Assembly (NCBI GenBank): GCA_039810585.1
Contig: JBDHXF010000003.1
Location: forward strand, 1 to 64,000
Origin: JBBATK01 sp039810585
GTDB lineage: Bacteria; Bacteroidota; Ignavibacteria; Kapaibacteriales; NICIL-2
DNA length: 64,000 nucleotides
Direction: 5' to 3'
The translations under genes were made by a program, and so were the position numbers. Under the pieces are notes generated by a model. The model saw nothing but the letters and a program-made list of their open reading frames with translations, made no database searches and had not been told where the DNA came from. Shown here piece after piece: positions 33,883-42,770 of this stretch; the first letter of the stretch is position 1; each line of letters begins with the position of its first letter.

Positions 33883-35292
33883 TTAGCGCGCTTCGTGCAT
33901 CACGCTCTCGATGGCTTCAATACTACGAGGTAGCGCAGCACTCATGACGACCGGATCTGAGTCGGTTACGAGGATATCGTCTTCGATACGAATCCCAATA
34001 TTCCACCACTTGGGATCACAACTACTCCCTGCGGGGATATAAACTCCCGGCTCAACGGTCATCACAACTCCGGGTTTGAGGGCATTTCCTGTCCCAAGGT
34101 CGTGTACGTCCAAACCAAGATAGTGTGATGTGCCGTGCATAAAGTACTGGCTGACATCCGAAGAATCCTGAATAATTCCTAGTCTGAGCAAACCGCGGCG
34201 CACCACCGACATGGCTGCGCGGTGTGACGCTTTGAAAGCATTGCCTGCACGACAGGCGGCGATTCCGGAGTCTTGCGCTTCCAGCACAATCGAATAAATA
34301 GCGCGTTGCTCGGCGCTGAAGCTTCCGTTAATAGGAAAGGTGCGGGTGATATCGGCGGTATAGCCGTGGTACTCCGCTCCGCAATCGGCTAGGATCATGT
34401 CGCCATTGCGCGTGCATTTGCGATTCGTTTCGTAGTGCAGAATACACGAGTTATATCCGCTTCCCACGATACTCGGATAGCCCACATCCTCAGAACCACC
34501 TTTGGTGAATTCGTATTGCATCAGGGCTTCCAGCTCGTACTCATGCATACCGGGGCGTGCTCCCTTCATCGTCGCTAGGTGTCCTTGAATACTGATGTCG
34601 ATGGCTTTCTGCAACAAGCGCAACTCCGAGCTGTCCTTTAGCTCGCGCATCTCCGCCAGATCCTTGAGGTTGGTTCGAATGTAGAGATCCGGATGCGAGA
34701 CGTGTAGAGCATCCTTTGCCGCCTGTTCAACCGAAACACGAGTTTTGCTCAGCGGATCGGTAATCGTCCCCGTTGGCATCGCTGAGGCAATGAACAAGGT
34801 ATCTCGTCCGGCCAGTAAACTATCTAAGAGGGTGCTCAGGCGCGCGTAGTCTATCACGCAATGAAATCCAAGATTGGACTTCACTTCATCGATGCCCATT
34901 GTCAGGCCCGTCCACAGCTCGCGCGAGGGATCGCGAGGTTTGACAAAAAAGCATTCGTTCACTATCTGGCCGTCGATGTTGGCTCCGCCGGGGATCAGTA
35001 CGAGAGCAGTTGAGGCCTGACGGCAGCCGCTTAGGTACAGGAGATTCGAGTTTTGCCGGTACTCATAGTCTACGTCATTCTGCCGATTGCGCACGTCGGC
35101 ACTTAATAGAACAATCAGACTCTTCGGGCTATGCCGTTCCACAATGGCTGTACGCCTGGCTTGAAGTACTGAAGGCGGACACTGATCGTGGTCTTCCACA
35201 ACATAAGGTCTTGCACGCTGCGCCTGTACCGTGGAATTTGTCCAGAACACAAAGGAGCAAACAAAGCAGAAGAGGATGGCGAGTGCCTTCAT
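33883..35292 (-). CDS. exported Xaa-Pro aminopeptidase (M24B)
   Basis: A 469-residue metallopeptidase that removes N-terminal residues preceding proline. A signal peptide (about 1-24, TVQAQ) suggests a periplasmic or secreted form. The aminopeptidase P N domain (residues 25-180) is followed by the pita-bread catalytic domain with metal ligands in ADCGAEYHGYTADITRTF, the HGTSHYLGLDVHD His, VEPGVYIP and GIRIEDDILVT. The start at 35292 gives a clean signal peptide, whereas the longer frame to 35349 does not. It lies downstream of comF on the same strand, with hairpin B between. Confidence 0.92.
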   Translation of the reverse strand: MKALAILFCFVCSFVFWTNSTVQAQRARPYVVEDHDQCPPSVLQARRTAIVERHSPKSLIVLLSADVRNRQNDVDYEYRQNSNLLYLSGCRQASTALVLIPGGANIDGQIVNECFFVKPRDPSRELWTGLTMGIDEVKSNLGFHCVIDYARLSTLLDSLLAGRDTLFIASAMPTGTITDPLSKTRVSVEQAAKDALHVSHPDLYIRTNLKDLAEMRELKDSSELRLLQKAIDISIQGHLATMKGARPGMHEYELEALMQYEFTKGGSEDVGYPSIVGSGYNSCILHYETNRKCTRNGDMILADCGAEYHGYTADITRTFPINGSFSAEQRAIYSIVLEAQDSGIAACRAGNAFKASHRAAMSVVRRGLLRLGIIQDSSDVSQYFMHGTSHYLGLDVHDLGTGNALKPGVVMTVEPGVYIPAGSSCDPKWWNIGIRIEDDILVTDSDPVVMSAALPRSIEAIESVMHEAR

Positions 35293-35433
35293 AACTCGGT
35301 GCGGGAAGTGGTTAACAGTGTAAACACAAGAGAAGAATATCGGCTGCAAAATAGACAGGGACAGATCTTCACGGTTACTTCATTTAGACCGACATTCTAT
35401 GTGATGGTGCAGGATCAAACTTCACAGTCATTG

Positions 35434-35466
35434 TAATACGTACGGCGCTTTGCGCCGTACGTATTA
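35434..35466. repeat. 15-bp perfect inverted repeat (hairpin B)
   Basis: TAATACGTACGGCGC and GCGCCGTACGTATTA flank a TTT loop, 11 bp beyond the comF stop. The T tract needed for intrinsic termination of comF (minus strand) lies before, not after, the stem. Its plus-strand tail CGTATTAAAA is identical to that of hairpin C at 46267. Confidence 0.7.
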
Positions 35467-35476
35467 AAAATCATTG

Positions 35477-36229
35477 CTACTCAGCTTTGGCTACCGTGGC
35501 AGCGTCTACCTGGCGGGCTCCGGCTTCGAGCAACGTTGATGCTATGGCATTCAACGTAGCACCGGTTGTCAGTACATCGTCAACAATCAGTATGCGAGCA
35601 TTGTGCACGGCTGTTTGTGCGCCGCTCACCTGAAACGCAGAAGCGACGTTCGACATGCGTTCGTTGTTCCGCTTTCGAGTTTGACTTGCCGTGTAGTGCG
35701 TGCGTCGAATCAAGGTGGTGCACACCGGCACATCCATACGTGCGGAAATGCCCTCGGCGATACTCTGTGCTTGATTGTATCCGCGCTCACGTTGGCGAGC
35801 AGCATGAATGGGAACCGGAACGATGCACGAATATCCCTCCATGGCGTGCAGGCTTAAAATGGCAGACACCTCAGTGCCAAGATAAAAGCCCAATCGATGG
35901 AGACCTCTGTACTTCAGCGCGTGCATCATGTGCAGCACCGGATCATCTCTGTGGCGAGTAACGGAGTAGCGCGAGCAAAGAGCCGTGAGACTGAGGCGAT
36001 CATCTCTTATGTGCGATAACACATCGTTGTAGATGTATTCGGGCGCGGGCGCGCTTTCCAAGCGTGTGCTGCACTCAAAGCAGAGGTAGGGGTTGGTAAA
36101 GGATACGCGGTTTTGTACTAGTCGTCCGCAGGCAACGCAGCTCAAGGGGAGCACAAAATCTAGTACGGAACGAAGGAGCTCCTGAGATTTCTTCCATGGT
36201 CCCGAGGATATATCACTTTTCAACACCAT
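35477..36229 (-). CDS. ComF family phosphoribosyltransferase-like protein
   Basis: A 250-residue ComF protein linked to DNA uptake in competent bacteria. It has an N-terminal zinc-finger-like part with CVACG and CFEC pairs, and a type I PRTase domain with PVPIHAARQRERGYNQA, SQTRKRNNERMSNV and the PRPP loop ILIVDDVLTTGAT. I set the ATG at 36229; a GTG two codons earlier is possible. It is divergent from the DUF971 gene (64 bp between starts). Confidence 0.93.
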   Translation of the reverse strand: MVLKSDISSGPWKKSQELLRSVLDFVLPLSCVACGRLVQNRVSFTNPYLCFECSTRLESAPAPEYIYNDVLSHIRDDRLSLTALCSRYSVTRHRDDPVLHMMHALKYRGLHRLGFYLGTEVSAILSLHAMEGYSCIVPVPIHAARQRERGYNQAQSIAEGISARMDVPVCTTLIRRTHYTASQTRKRNNERMSNVASAFQVSGAQTAVHNARILIVDDVLTTGATLNAIASTLLEAGARQVDAATVAKAE

Positions 36230-36293
36230 AGCCACTGTTCCTACTTCGATCCCAAGAATTTGCGAATTTTGTCAACATCTTCTCTTTACGCTC

Positions 36294-36713
36294 ATGCCCT
36301 CGTACATTCCTCGTGCCATAAGCCGACCTCAGCCCTATCTCATTCGTTTTGATTGGGATGATGGAAGCTCAAGTACAATCCTTCTGGAGAAATTCCGCGA
36401 AGCCTGTCCTTGTGCGGTCTGCAAGGGCGAAACCATTATGGGCACAACCTACTTTGTGGGCATCAAACAGTTTGTGCCCGGCATGAACGAGCTCGTGGAT
36501 CTGGTGGTGACGGGAAATTACGGAGTCCAGGCGATCTGGAAAGACGGGCATGACTCCGGCATTTACACGTGGCAAATGCTGCGTGACGTAGCCAAAGAAC
36601 ATGCCCTGTCGGACACGCAACTTCAGGCACTCGAAAGGGAAGTTTCCGCCTCACGAACGGCCGAGTCTGCGTCGAAAAATGGACACAACATTTCCGATAA
36701 ACATGGTGCATAA
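36294..36713 (+). CDS. DUF971 (GBBH-like N-terminal domain) protein
   Basis: A 139-residue protein with the DUF971 fold found at the N terminus of gamma-butyrobetaine hydroxylase and in short stand-alone bacterial proteins, some near Fe-S or Mrp/ApbC genes. Motifs: FDWDDGSSSTILLEKFREACPCAVCKG is the usual start (Cys in CPCAVC), then YGVQAIWKDGHDSGIYTWQ near residues 88-106. The CxxC could bind metal. The C-terminal 25 residues are low complexity. It is followed by hutU after 55 bp on the same strand. Confidence 0.87.
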   Translation: MPSYIPRAISRPQPYLIRFDWDDGSSSTILLEKFREACPCAVCKGETIMGTTYFVGIKQFVPGMNELVDLVVTGNYGVQAIWKDGHDSGIYTWQMLRDVAKEHALSDTQLQALEREVSASRTAESASKNGHNISDKHGA

Positions 36714-36768
36714 GCGCCACTCGAAGGCTTGACAAAGCATTACCTTTTGAATTCTGAATGATACTCTT

Positions 36769-38439
36769 ATGACCGGCACACCTTCACATTCTCGCATAGT
36801 ACGCTCTCCTCGCGGATCAGAACTCCATTGTAAAAACTGGCAGATCGAGGCAGCATACCGCATGATTCAGAACAATCTGGATCCGGATAATGCCGAACGA
36901 CCGGAGGATTTGGTGGTGTACGGAGGACTTGGGAAAGCAGCGCGAAACTGGGAGTGTTTCGATGCAATTCTGGCTTCGCTGCGGGAATTGAATGAAGATG
37001 AAACCTTGTTGGTGCAGTCCGGAAAGCCGGTCGGTATTGTTCCTACGCATGTTGATGCGCCGAGGGTCATTATCGCCAATTCCAATCTCGTGCCGAAGTG
37101 GGCAACATGGGAGGAGTTCCGACGATTAGATGCCTTAGGGCTAATGATGTATGGCCAGATGACTGCCGGGAGCTGGATCTACATTGGAACGCAGGGAATA
37201 GTGCAAGGGACCTATGAGACCTTTGCCGAGTGCGGACGTCAACACTTTGGAGGAAGTCTGCACGGACAATTTGTCCTCACAGCCGGTATGGGTGGCATGG
37301 GAGGAGCTCAGCCCCTTGCCGCAACTATTGCGGGTGCGGCAGTGCTTTGCGTTGAAATCAACGAACAGCGAATTGACAAACGCATACACGACGGTTATTG
37401 TCAAACCAAGACGCATTCGCTCGACGAGGCACTCATGCTCATTATGGATGCTAAGAAAGAGAGAAGAGCGTTGTCGGTAGGGCTGGTCGGCAACGCCGCC
37501 GACATTTTGCCGGAATTGGTTCGCCGGGGTGTGAAGCCGGATGTGGTTACCGATCAAACCTCGGCGCACGACCCACTAAACGGGTACTATCCTGCGGGAC
37601 TAACAATGGCAGAGGCGGATGCGTTACGAGCTGCGGAGCCGGACAAGTATGTGCGGAAGAGCGTGCATTCGATAGGTGAGCATGTGAAAGCCATGCTTGA
37701 ATTTCAGCGCATGGGTGCCAAGGTGTTTGACTATGGGAATAACATCAGAGGCATAGCACGCGACCAAGCCGGCGTGCAGGATGCCTTTGATTTTCCGGGT
37801 TTTGTCCCCGCATACATTCGTCCTCAATTCTGCGACGGTCGGGGACCGTTTCGATGGGTGGCTCTGAGTGGCGACCCGGCTGATATTGCAACGACCGATC
37901 AGGCGATAAAGGAACTCTTTCCGGATCAGACGGATTTGCATTCGTGGATAGATAATGCTGCCGAACACATTGGCTGGCAAGGCCTGCCCGCGCGCATATG
38001 CTGGCTCGGCTATGGTCAACGTGCTCAAGCCGGACTACTGTTCAACGAGCTCGTTCGCAGCGGAAAGGTAAGTGCGCCCATCGTGATTGGTCGCGATCAC
38101 TTAGACTGCGGATCGGTGGCATCGCCGTTTCGAGAGACAGAGGCAATGAAAGACGGTAGTGACGCCATTGCTGATTGGGTGTACTTCAACTTTGCACTCA
38201 ACACGCTGGGTGGCGCAACCTGGGTGTCCTTACACCACGGTGGAGGTGTGGGCATGGGACTATCACTCCATGCCGGTATGGTTGTGGTCGCCGATGGTAC
38301 CCAAGCTGCCGCAACGAAGCTCCAAAGGGTACTTAACTACGATCCTCTTATGGGCATTCTGCGTCATAGCGATGCCGGGTATGAACGGGCGCAGGACAAC
38401 GCCAAACGCTTTGGCATTCGCATTCCAATGATGTCATAA
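36769..38439 (+). CDS. hutU: urocanate hydratase
   Basis: A 556-residue urocanase, which hydrates urocanate to imidazolonepropionate in histidine breakdown using NAD+ as an electrophile. Typical boxes are YGGLGKAARNWECFDAI, GGMGGMGGAQPLAATIAGA for NAD binding, VTDQTSAHDPLNGYYP, FDYGNNIRGIA and FCDGRGPFRWVALSGDP. Length agrees with the family (about 555). The other hut genes (hutH, hutI, hutG) are not near, so the pathway is either scattered or incomplete. Confidence 0.96.
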   Translation: MTGTPSHSRIVRSPRGSELHCKNWQIEAAYRMIQNNLDPDNAERPEDLVVYGGLGKAARNWECFDAILASLRELNEDETLLVQSGKPVGIVPTHVDAPRVIIANSNLVPKWATWEEFRRLDALGLMMYGQMTAGSWIYIGTQGIVQGTYETFAECGRQHFGGSLHGQFVLTAGMGGMGGAQPLAATIAGAAVLCVEINEQRIDKRIHDGYCQTKTHSLDEALMLIMDAKKERRALSVGLVGNAADILPELVRRGVKPDVVTDQTSAHDPLNGYYPAGLTMAEADALRAAEPDKYVRKSVHSIGEHVKAMLEFQRMGAKVFDYGNNIRGIARDQAGVQDAFDFPGFVPAYIRPQFCDGRGPFRWVALSGDPADIATTDQAIKELFPDQTDLHSWIDNAAEHIGWQGLPARICWLGYGQRAQAGLLFNELVRSGKVSAPIVIGRDHLDCGSVASPFRETEAMKDGSDAIADWVYFNFALNTLGGATWVSLHHGGGVGMGLSLHAGMVVVADGTQAAATKLQRVLNYDPLMGILRHSDAGYERAQDNAKRFGIRIPMMS

Positions 38440-39166
38440 GTGGGGCTACTTACTCGACTCCCGATAGCTGCAATGAGAAAGAGATAGATCTTTCAGAGAT
38501 ACGCTCTTCCGGAATTCTGATTGCCATCGATGGTCGTTTTTAGCTGCTGCATTCTGTCCATGATTTGATCTGATTTTCGGCTCCATAGTGGGGAAAACTT
38601 TTAGCAGGCGACCTGCCCGCAAACCCGCATAAAATCTTGTTTTTGAGCCATTTTTTCGCTATTTTTACCTGCTGCACTCAAGCTCCCCTGGCTTATCTCT
38701 CTACGACGCAACTGACCTAATCTTGGCAGTTGTTTGGGAAAGATGGAACTAGCCAAAATCGTCAGCACGATTGTGTTGACGTATCGATGGCAGCAAGGAG
38801 TCGCGTGACGAAGATAGGTGACAAAAACAGCGTCATGGAAGTCGAGTGCAATGACGATTTGCAAACTCTTGTGATCTCATTGTTCTCGAAAAGAAACACA
38901 CTGCTGAGAGCACGCCTTCCTGAAGGTGTATGACCGCAGCTCAACGAAAATCTACGGGTACAGCGGCGATCGAAATGAGGGGGAGTAGCTCATAGGCTGG
39001 TAGTATCGGGTCATTGACGCAGGTGACGAGACTCCGATGAGTTATCGGATGAGTCTCCGATGAGTCTTCAGATGATTCAACTGATGAACATTGTAACCGG
39101 TCGGATTTACCTAGCGGCAGCAGCACAAAAGAGAAAACAATCCATCAATCAGAAAGAAGTAGGTAT
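38440..39166. other. 727 bp intergenic region upstream of gyrB
   Basis: The largest gap in the window. It holds only short frames without family features. The half close to gyrB contains a set of short tandem repeats (39032-39087). No clear DnaA boxes (TTATCCACA type) were found, so an origin is not supported. The length suggests regulatory DNA, a non-coding RNA or a decayed gene. Confidence 0.5.
39032..39087. repeat. imperfect 11-12 bp tandem repeat upstream of gyrB
   Basis: Five units in a row: CTCCGATGAGT (39032), TATCGGATGAGT (39043), CTCCGATGAGT (39055), CTTCAGATGAT (39066), TCAACTGATGA (39077). Units 1 and 3 are identical; all keep GATGA. Units 1 and 2 also form CCGAT-GAGTT-ATCGG. The set ends 80 bp before the gyrB start, a place where a regulator or supercoiling-sensitive promoter could act. 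Confidence 0.6.
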
Positions 39167-41179
39167 ATGGCTCCTAAGAACGAACAGAAAGTAAATAATG
39201 GTTATACCGAGGAGAGCATCAAGGTTCTTGAAGGACTTGAAGCTGTCCGTAAGCGTCCGGCCATGTACATTGGAGATACCGGTGAACGCGGCTTGCACCA
39301 TCTTATTCAAGAAGTAGTCGACAATTCTATCGACGAGGCATTGGCGGGATTTTGTCGCAGTATCAAGGTGATGCTTCATGCCGACGGTGCGTGTTCTGTC
39401 CGTGATGACGGTCGTGGAATTCCTACCGGACCGCACCCACAGAAGAAGATTTCGACCTTGGAAGTAGTGATGTGCACCCTGCACGCCGGCGGAAAGTTCG
39501 ATAAGAATTCCTACAAAGTTTCAGGCGGTCTACACGGAGTGGGTGTATCCTGCGTAAATGCGTTGTCGACGCGCTGCGAAGTAACCATTTTCCGTGAAGG
39601 AAAAATCTGGCGCCAAGATTACGAGCGTGGAATTCCTACCCAGCCGGTGTATTCGACGGGGAAGACGACGGAGACCGGTACGGAAACACGGTTCTATCCT
39701 GATGCCACCATATTCAGCACCGTCAACTTCAAAGTTGAACGAGTGGCTGAGCGCCTGCGCGAGTTAGCCTTTCTGAATCCTGAAGTCACGATCGAGTTAG
39801 CAGACGAACGCGATGGGTATAAGCAAGTATTTGCTTATCGCGGCGGCTTGGTTGATTTTGTGCGTCACGTTGATGACGCAGTAACTGCAATTGTGAAGCC
39901 AATTGTCATCAGCGGAAAAGCAACGGGTGACAGCGGATCGGAAACGGTGGTGGACGTGTGTTTTGAGTATAACGACACCTATACCGACCGCATTTCGTCG
40001 TACGTCAACAATATCAACACTATTGAGGGTGGAACGCACGTATCGGGTTTTCGCTCAGCGTTGACGCGTACACTGAATACCTATGCCACTGCCAATAAGA
40101 TGGATAAGATCTCGCTGAGTGGCGATGACTTCAAAGAAGGCATCACAGCGATCATCTCTGTGAAAGTAGCCGAACCTCAGTTTGAAGGTCAGACCAAAAC
40201 AAAACTTGGAAACGGCGAAACAGAGGGCATTGTTCGTACCATCGTGAACGAACAGTTGTCGCAGTACTTGGACGCACACCCATCCGTGGCGAAGAGAATT
40301 TTGGAAAAGGCTATTCTCGCTGCAGAAGCTCGATTGGCAGCCAAGAAATCGCGCGAACTCGTCCGTCGAAAGAACGCCCTTGAATCATCCATGCTTCCCG
40401 GCAAGCTCGCCGATTGTTCTCTGAGTACGCCCGAGGACTGCGAGATCTTTATCGTTGAGGGTGACTCTGCAGGTGGGTCCGCGAAACAGGGACGTGACCG
40501 TCGGTTCCAGGCCATCTTACCGCTGAAGGGTAAACCTCTCAACGTCCATAAAGCCCGATTGAACAAGATTCTCGAGAACGAAGAAATTCGAATCATTCTT
40601 ACGGCGATTGGGGTTGGTTTTGGAGATGATTTCGATGCCGCGAAAGCACGATATGGAAAGATCATCATCATGGCCGATGCGGATGTAGACGGTTCGCACA
40701 TTCGGACCTTGCTCATGACGTTGTTCTTCAACTATATGCGCGATCTCATCACCCTAGGGAAGGTCTACATTGCACAACCGCCCCTATATAAGCTCAAGAA
40801 AGGCAAGCAAGAATACTACGCCTTCAACGATGCCGAACGTGATGAAGTGATTGCACGCATCCGGAAGGAAAAAGCCGAAAAGACAAAGTCAAAAGCCGCT
40901 GCAGCCGCGACGGCAACAGGCGAGGAAGAAGAGCCGGTTCAGGAAGGCGCAACGGCGGACGGCATCTTGATTTCACGATTCAAAGGATTAGGTGAAATGA
41001 ATCCGGAACAATTATGGTCCACCACCATGAATCCGGAAACACGCACGCTCTTGCTGGTCACGATCGACAATGCAGCAGAAGCTGCGCGCTTGTTTGATAC
41101 TCTTATGGGTGACAAAGTTGAGCCGCGTCGTGAATTCATTGAACGTAACGCGCAGTACGTCAAGAACCTCGATGTGTAA
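39167..41179 (+). CDS. gyrB: DNA gyrase subunit B
   Basis: A 670-residue type II topoisomerase ATPase subunit. The GHKL ATPase domain has EVVDNSIDEALAG, DDGRGIPTGPHP and GGLHGVGVSCVNAL; the TOPRIM domain has EGDSAGGSAKQGRDRRFQA and the metal-binding DADVDGSHIRTLL. The C-terminal end is RFKGLGEMNPEQLW. Between TOPRIM and this end there is a Lys/Ala/Glu-rich stretch (about 565-600) of low complexity. Gyrase B is favoured over ParE by QGRDRRFQAILPL and by length. It has a long upstream region with repeats and ends at a strong terminator. Confidence 0.96.
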   Translation: MAPKNEQKVNNGYTEESIKVLEGLEAVRKRPAMYIGDTGERGLHHLIQEVVDNSIDEALAGFCRSIKVMLHADGACSVRDDGRGIPTGPHPQKKISTLEVVMCTLHAGGKFDKNSYKVSGGLHGVGVSCVNALSTRCEVTIFREGKIWRQDYERGIPTQPVYSTGKTTETGTETRFYPDATIFSTVNFKVERVAERLRELAFLNPEVTIELADERDGYKQVFAYRGGLVDFVRHVDDAVTAIVKPIVISGKATGDSGSETVVDVCFEYNDTYTDRISSYVNNINTIEGGTHVSGFRSALTRTLNTYATANKMDKISLSGDDFKEGITAIISVKVAEPQFEGQTKTKLGNGETEGIVRTIVNEQLSQYLDAHPSVAKRILEKAILAAEARLAAKKSRELVRRKNALESSMLPGKLADCSLSTPEDCEIFIVEGDSAGGSAKQGRDRRFQAILPLKGKPLNVHKARLNKILENEEIRIILTAIGVGFGDDFDAAKARYGKIIIMADADVDGSHIRTLLMTLFFNYMRDLITLGKVYIAQPPLYKLKKGKQEYYAFNDAERDEVIARIRKEKAEKTKSKAAAAATATGEEEEPVQEGATADGILISRFKGLGEMNPEQLWSTTMNPETRTLLLVTIDNAAEAARLFDTLMGDKVEPRREFIERNAQYVKNLDV

Positions 41180-41251
41180 GCGGATTCCGTAAAAGCGATG
41201 CCTCATTGCCGAACGCTGCTTTATGGGGCAAACCTTGAACAATGAGCAACG

Positions 41252-41286
41252 AAAAAAGGCAACGTCGAAATGACGTTGCCTTTTTT
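41252..41286. terminator. bidirectional terminator between gyrB and clpB
   Basis: A perfect 15-bp stem AAAAAAGGCAACGTC / GACGTTGCCTTTTTT with loop GAAAT. Six A and six T residues at its ends suit both gyrB (+) and the truncated clpB (-). Confidence 0.93.
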
Positions 41287-41331
41287 CATGAGATGGCCAG
41301 AACTGCATTGGTGAGATGCGCAATAGGGACG

Positions 41332-42645
41332 CTATACATCTGGTCGTGACTCACGCCGTAAGGCCTCACGCTCGATTTCCAGCTGACGTATTTTTCGCTC
41401 TACCGAGTCCAGCTCTTCCGGGAGGGAATCGATTTCGATGCGAAGTTTCGAAGCGGCTTCGTCAACCAGGTCAATAGCTTTGTCGGGTAAAAAGCGATCG
41501 GTGATATAACGGTGAGAGAGCTGTGCCGCGGCAACTAAGGCGGCATCACTGATACGTACTCCGTGATGCACTTCATAGCGTTCTTTGAGCCCGCGTAGGA
41601 TAGAAATCGTGTCCTCCACACTTGGCTCTGATACGTACACTTTTTGGAAACGACGTTCCAGTGCCGCATCCTTTTCGATGTACTTCTGGTACTCGTCAAG
41701 CGTGGTAGCGCCAATGCATCGAAGCTCACCACGTGCTAAGGCCGGTTTGAGGATATTGGCGGCGTCCATACTGCCTTGGGTTGCACCAGCGCCAATAAGA
41801 GTGTGCAGCTCGTCGATAAATAAAATGATTTCGCCGGCTGCATCGGCAACTTCCTTGACCACCGCTTTCAGACGCTCCTCGAATTGCCCACGGTACTGCG
41901 TTCCGGCAACGAGTGCGCCCATATCCAGAGCGACTACCGTGGTGCTGCGAAGACTTTCAGGAACATCACCACTCACGATACGCTGGGCGATGCCTTCCAC
42001 AATGGCAGTTTTACCAACGCCGGGTTCGCCAATGAGGACAGGGTTGTTCTTGGTACGACGTGACAGCACTTGCAACACACGACGAATCTCGTCTTCGCGA
42101 CCAATCACCGGATCAATCTTGCCCTTGCGCACAGCGTCGTTCAACACGCGACCATAGCGTTGTAAGGCTTGGTACTTGTCTTCCGGATTTTGATCTGTCA
42201 CTCTGGAGTTCTTACGGAAATCTTGAAGGACGCGAAGAATTGTCTCTCGATTCACCCCTTGGTCACGCAGAATCTCCTGAGCGGAGGATTTCTGCTCGGT
42301 CATGGCCATGAGCAAGTGTTCAACGCTTACATATTCGTCCTTGAGCGATGTGGCTTCCTTAAAGGCCGTATCCAACACGGCGCTCATGGTATTTGAAACA
42401 TAGGAACCGCTTTGCGCGCCGCCGACCTTCGGGAGCTTTTCCATCTCCTCGTTGATCTTGACCTTGATGTAATTAAGATTTGCACCAATACTCTGCAGAA
42501 TACCGGGCACAATGCCTTGTGCATCCTGGACAAGTGAAGCAAGCAGGTGCACAGGTTCGATCGACTGGTTATTGTAGGCAGAAGCGATCTCTTGAGCTTT
42601 CTGAAACGCTTCTTGCGACTTGAGTGTGAGTTTTTGAAGATTCAT
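41332..42645 (-). CDS. clpB: ClpB-type chaperone ending after the first AAA+ domain
   Basis: A 437-residue protein corresponding to the first half of ClpB, the disaggregase that works with DnaK. The N domain (about 1-145) and first AAA+ domain are present: Walker A GEPGVGKTA (206-214), Walker B IILFIDELHTL, sensor and arginine-finger region ALERRFQKVYV. The sequence then enters the coiled middle domain (ERKIRQLEIEREALRRE) and stops six residues later. The second AAA+ domain of normal ClpB (about 860 residues) is not in any frame before the terminator at 41286 and gyrB. It is either a true half-size variant or a broken gene; the reading frame before the stop looks well conserved. Confidence 0.85.
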   Translation of the reverse strand: MNLQKLTLKSQEAFQKAQEIASAYNNQSIEPVHLLASLVQDAQGIVPGILQSIGANLNYIKVKINEEMEKLPKVGGAQSGSYVSNTMSAVLDTAFKEATSLKDEYVSVEHLLMAMTEQKSSAQEILRDQGVNRETILRVLQDFRKNSRVTDQNPEDKYQALQRYGRVLNDAVRKGKIDPVIGREDEIRRVLQVLSRRTKNNPVLIGEPGVGKTAIVEGIAQRIVSGDVPESLRSTTVVALDMGALVAGTQYRGQFEERLKAVVKEVADAAGEIILFIDELHTLIGAGATQGSMDAANILKPALARGELRCIGATTLDEYQKYIEKDAALERRFQKVYVSEPSVEDTISILRGLKERYEVHHGVRISDAALVAAAQLSHRYITDRFLPDKAIDLVDEAASKLRIEIDSLPEELDSVERKIRQLEIEREALRRESRPDV

Positions 42646-42770
42646 ACGAGACCTCTCTTGTATTCACAGAGATGACGAATGGAGCGTCTAATCATTGGAG
42701 CAAAAAGTCCTCTCCACTCGGTCATCAGCACACTGCACGCCAAACGGATTCTTGAAGAGGATACTTATTC

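Noticed and set aside
38601..38864. Short open frames in the gap before gyrB
   Set aside because: No ribosome site, no signal peptide or domain, and composition unlike neighbouring genes.
39032..39087. CRISPR-like array
   Set aside because: Units are 11-12 bp, contiguous without spacers, and no cas gene is present.
38440..39166. Possible replication origin upstream of gyrB
   Set aside because: No DnaA boxes and no dnaA, dnaN or recF nearby; the repeats do not resemble DnaA boxes.
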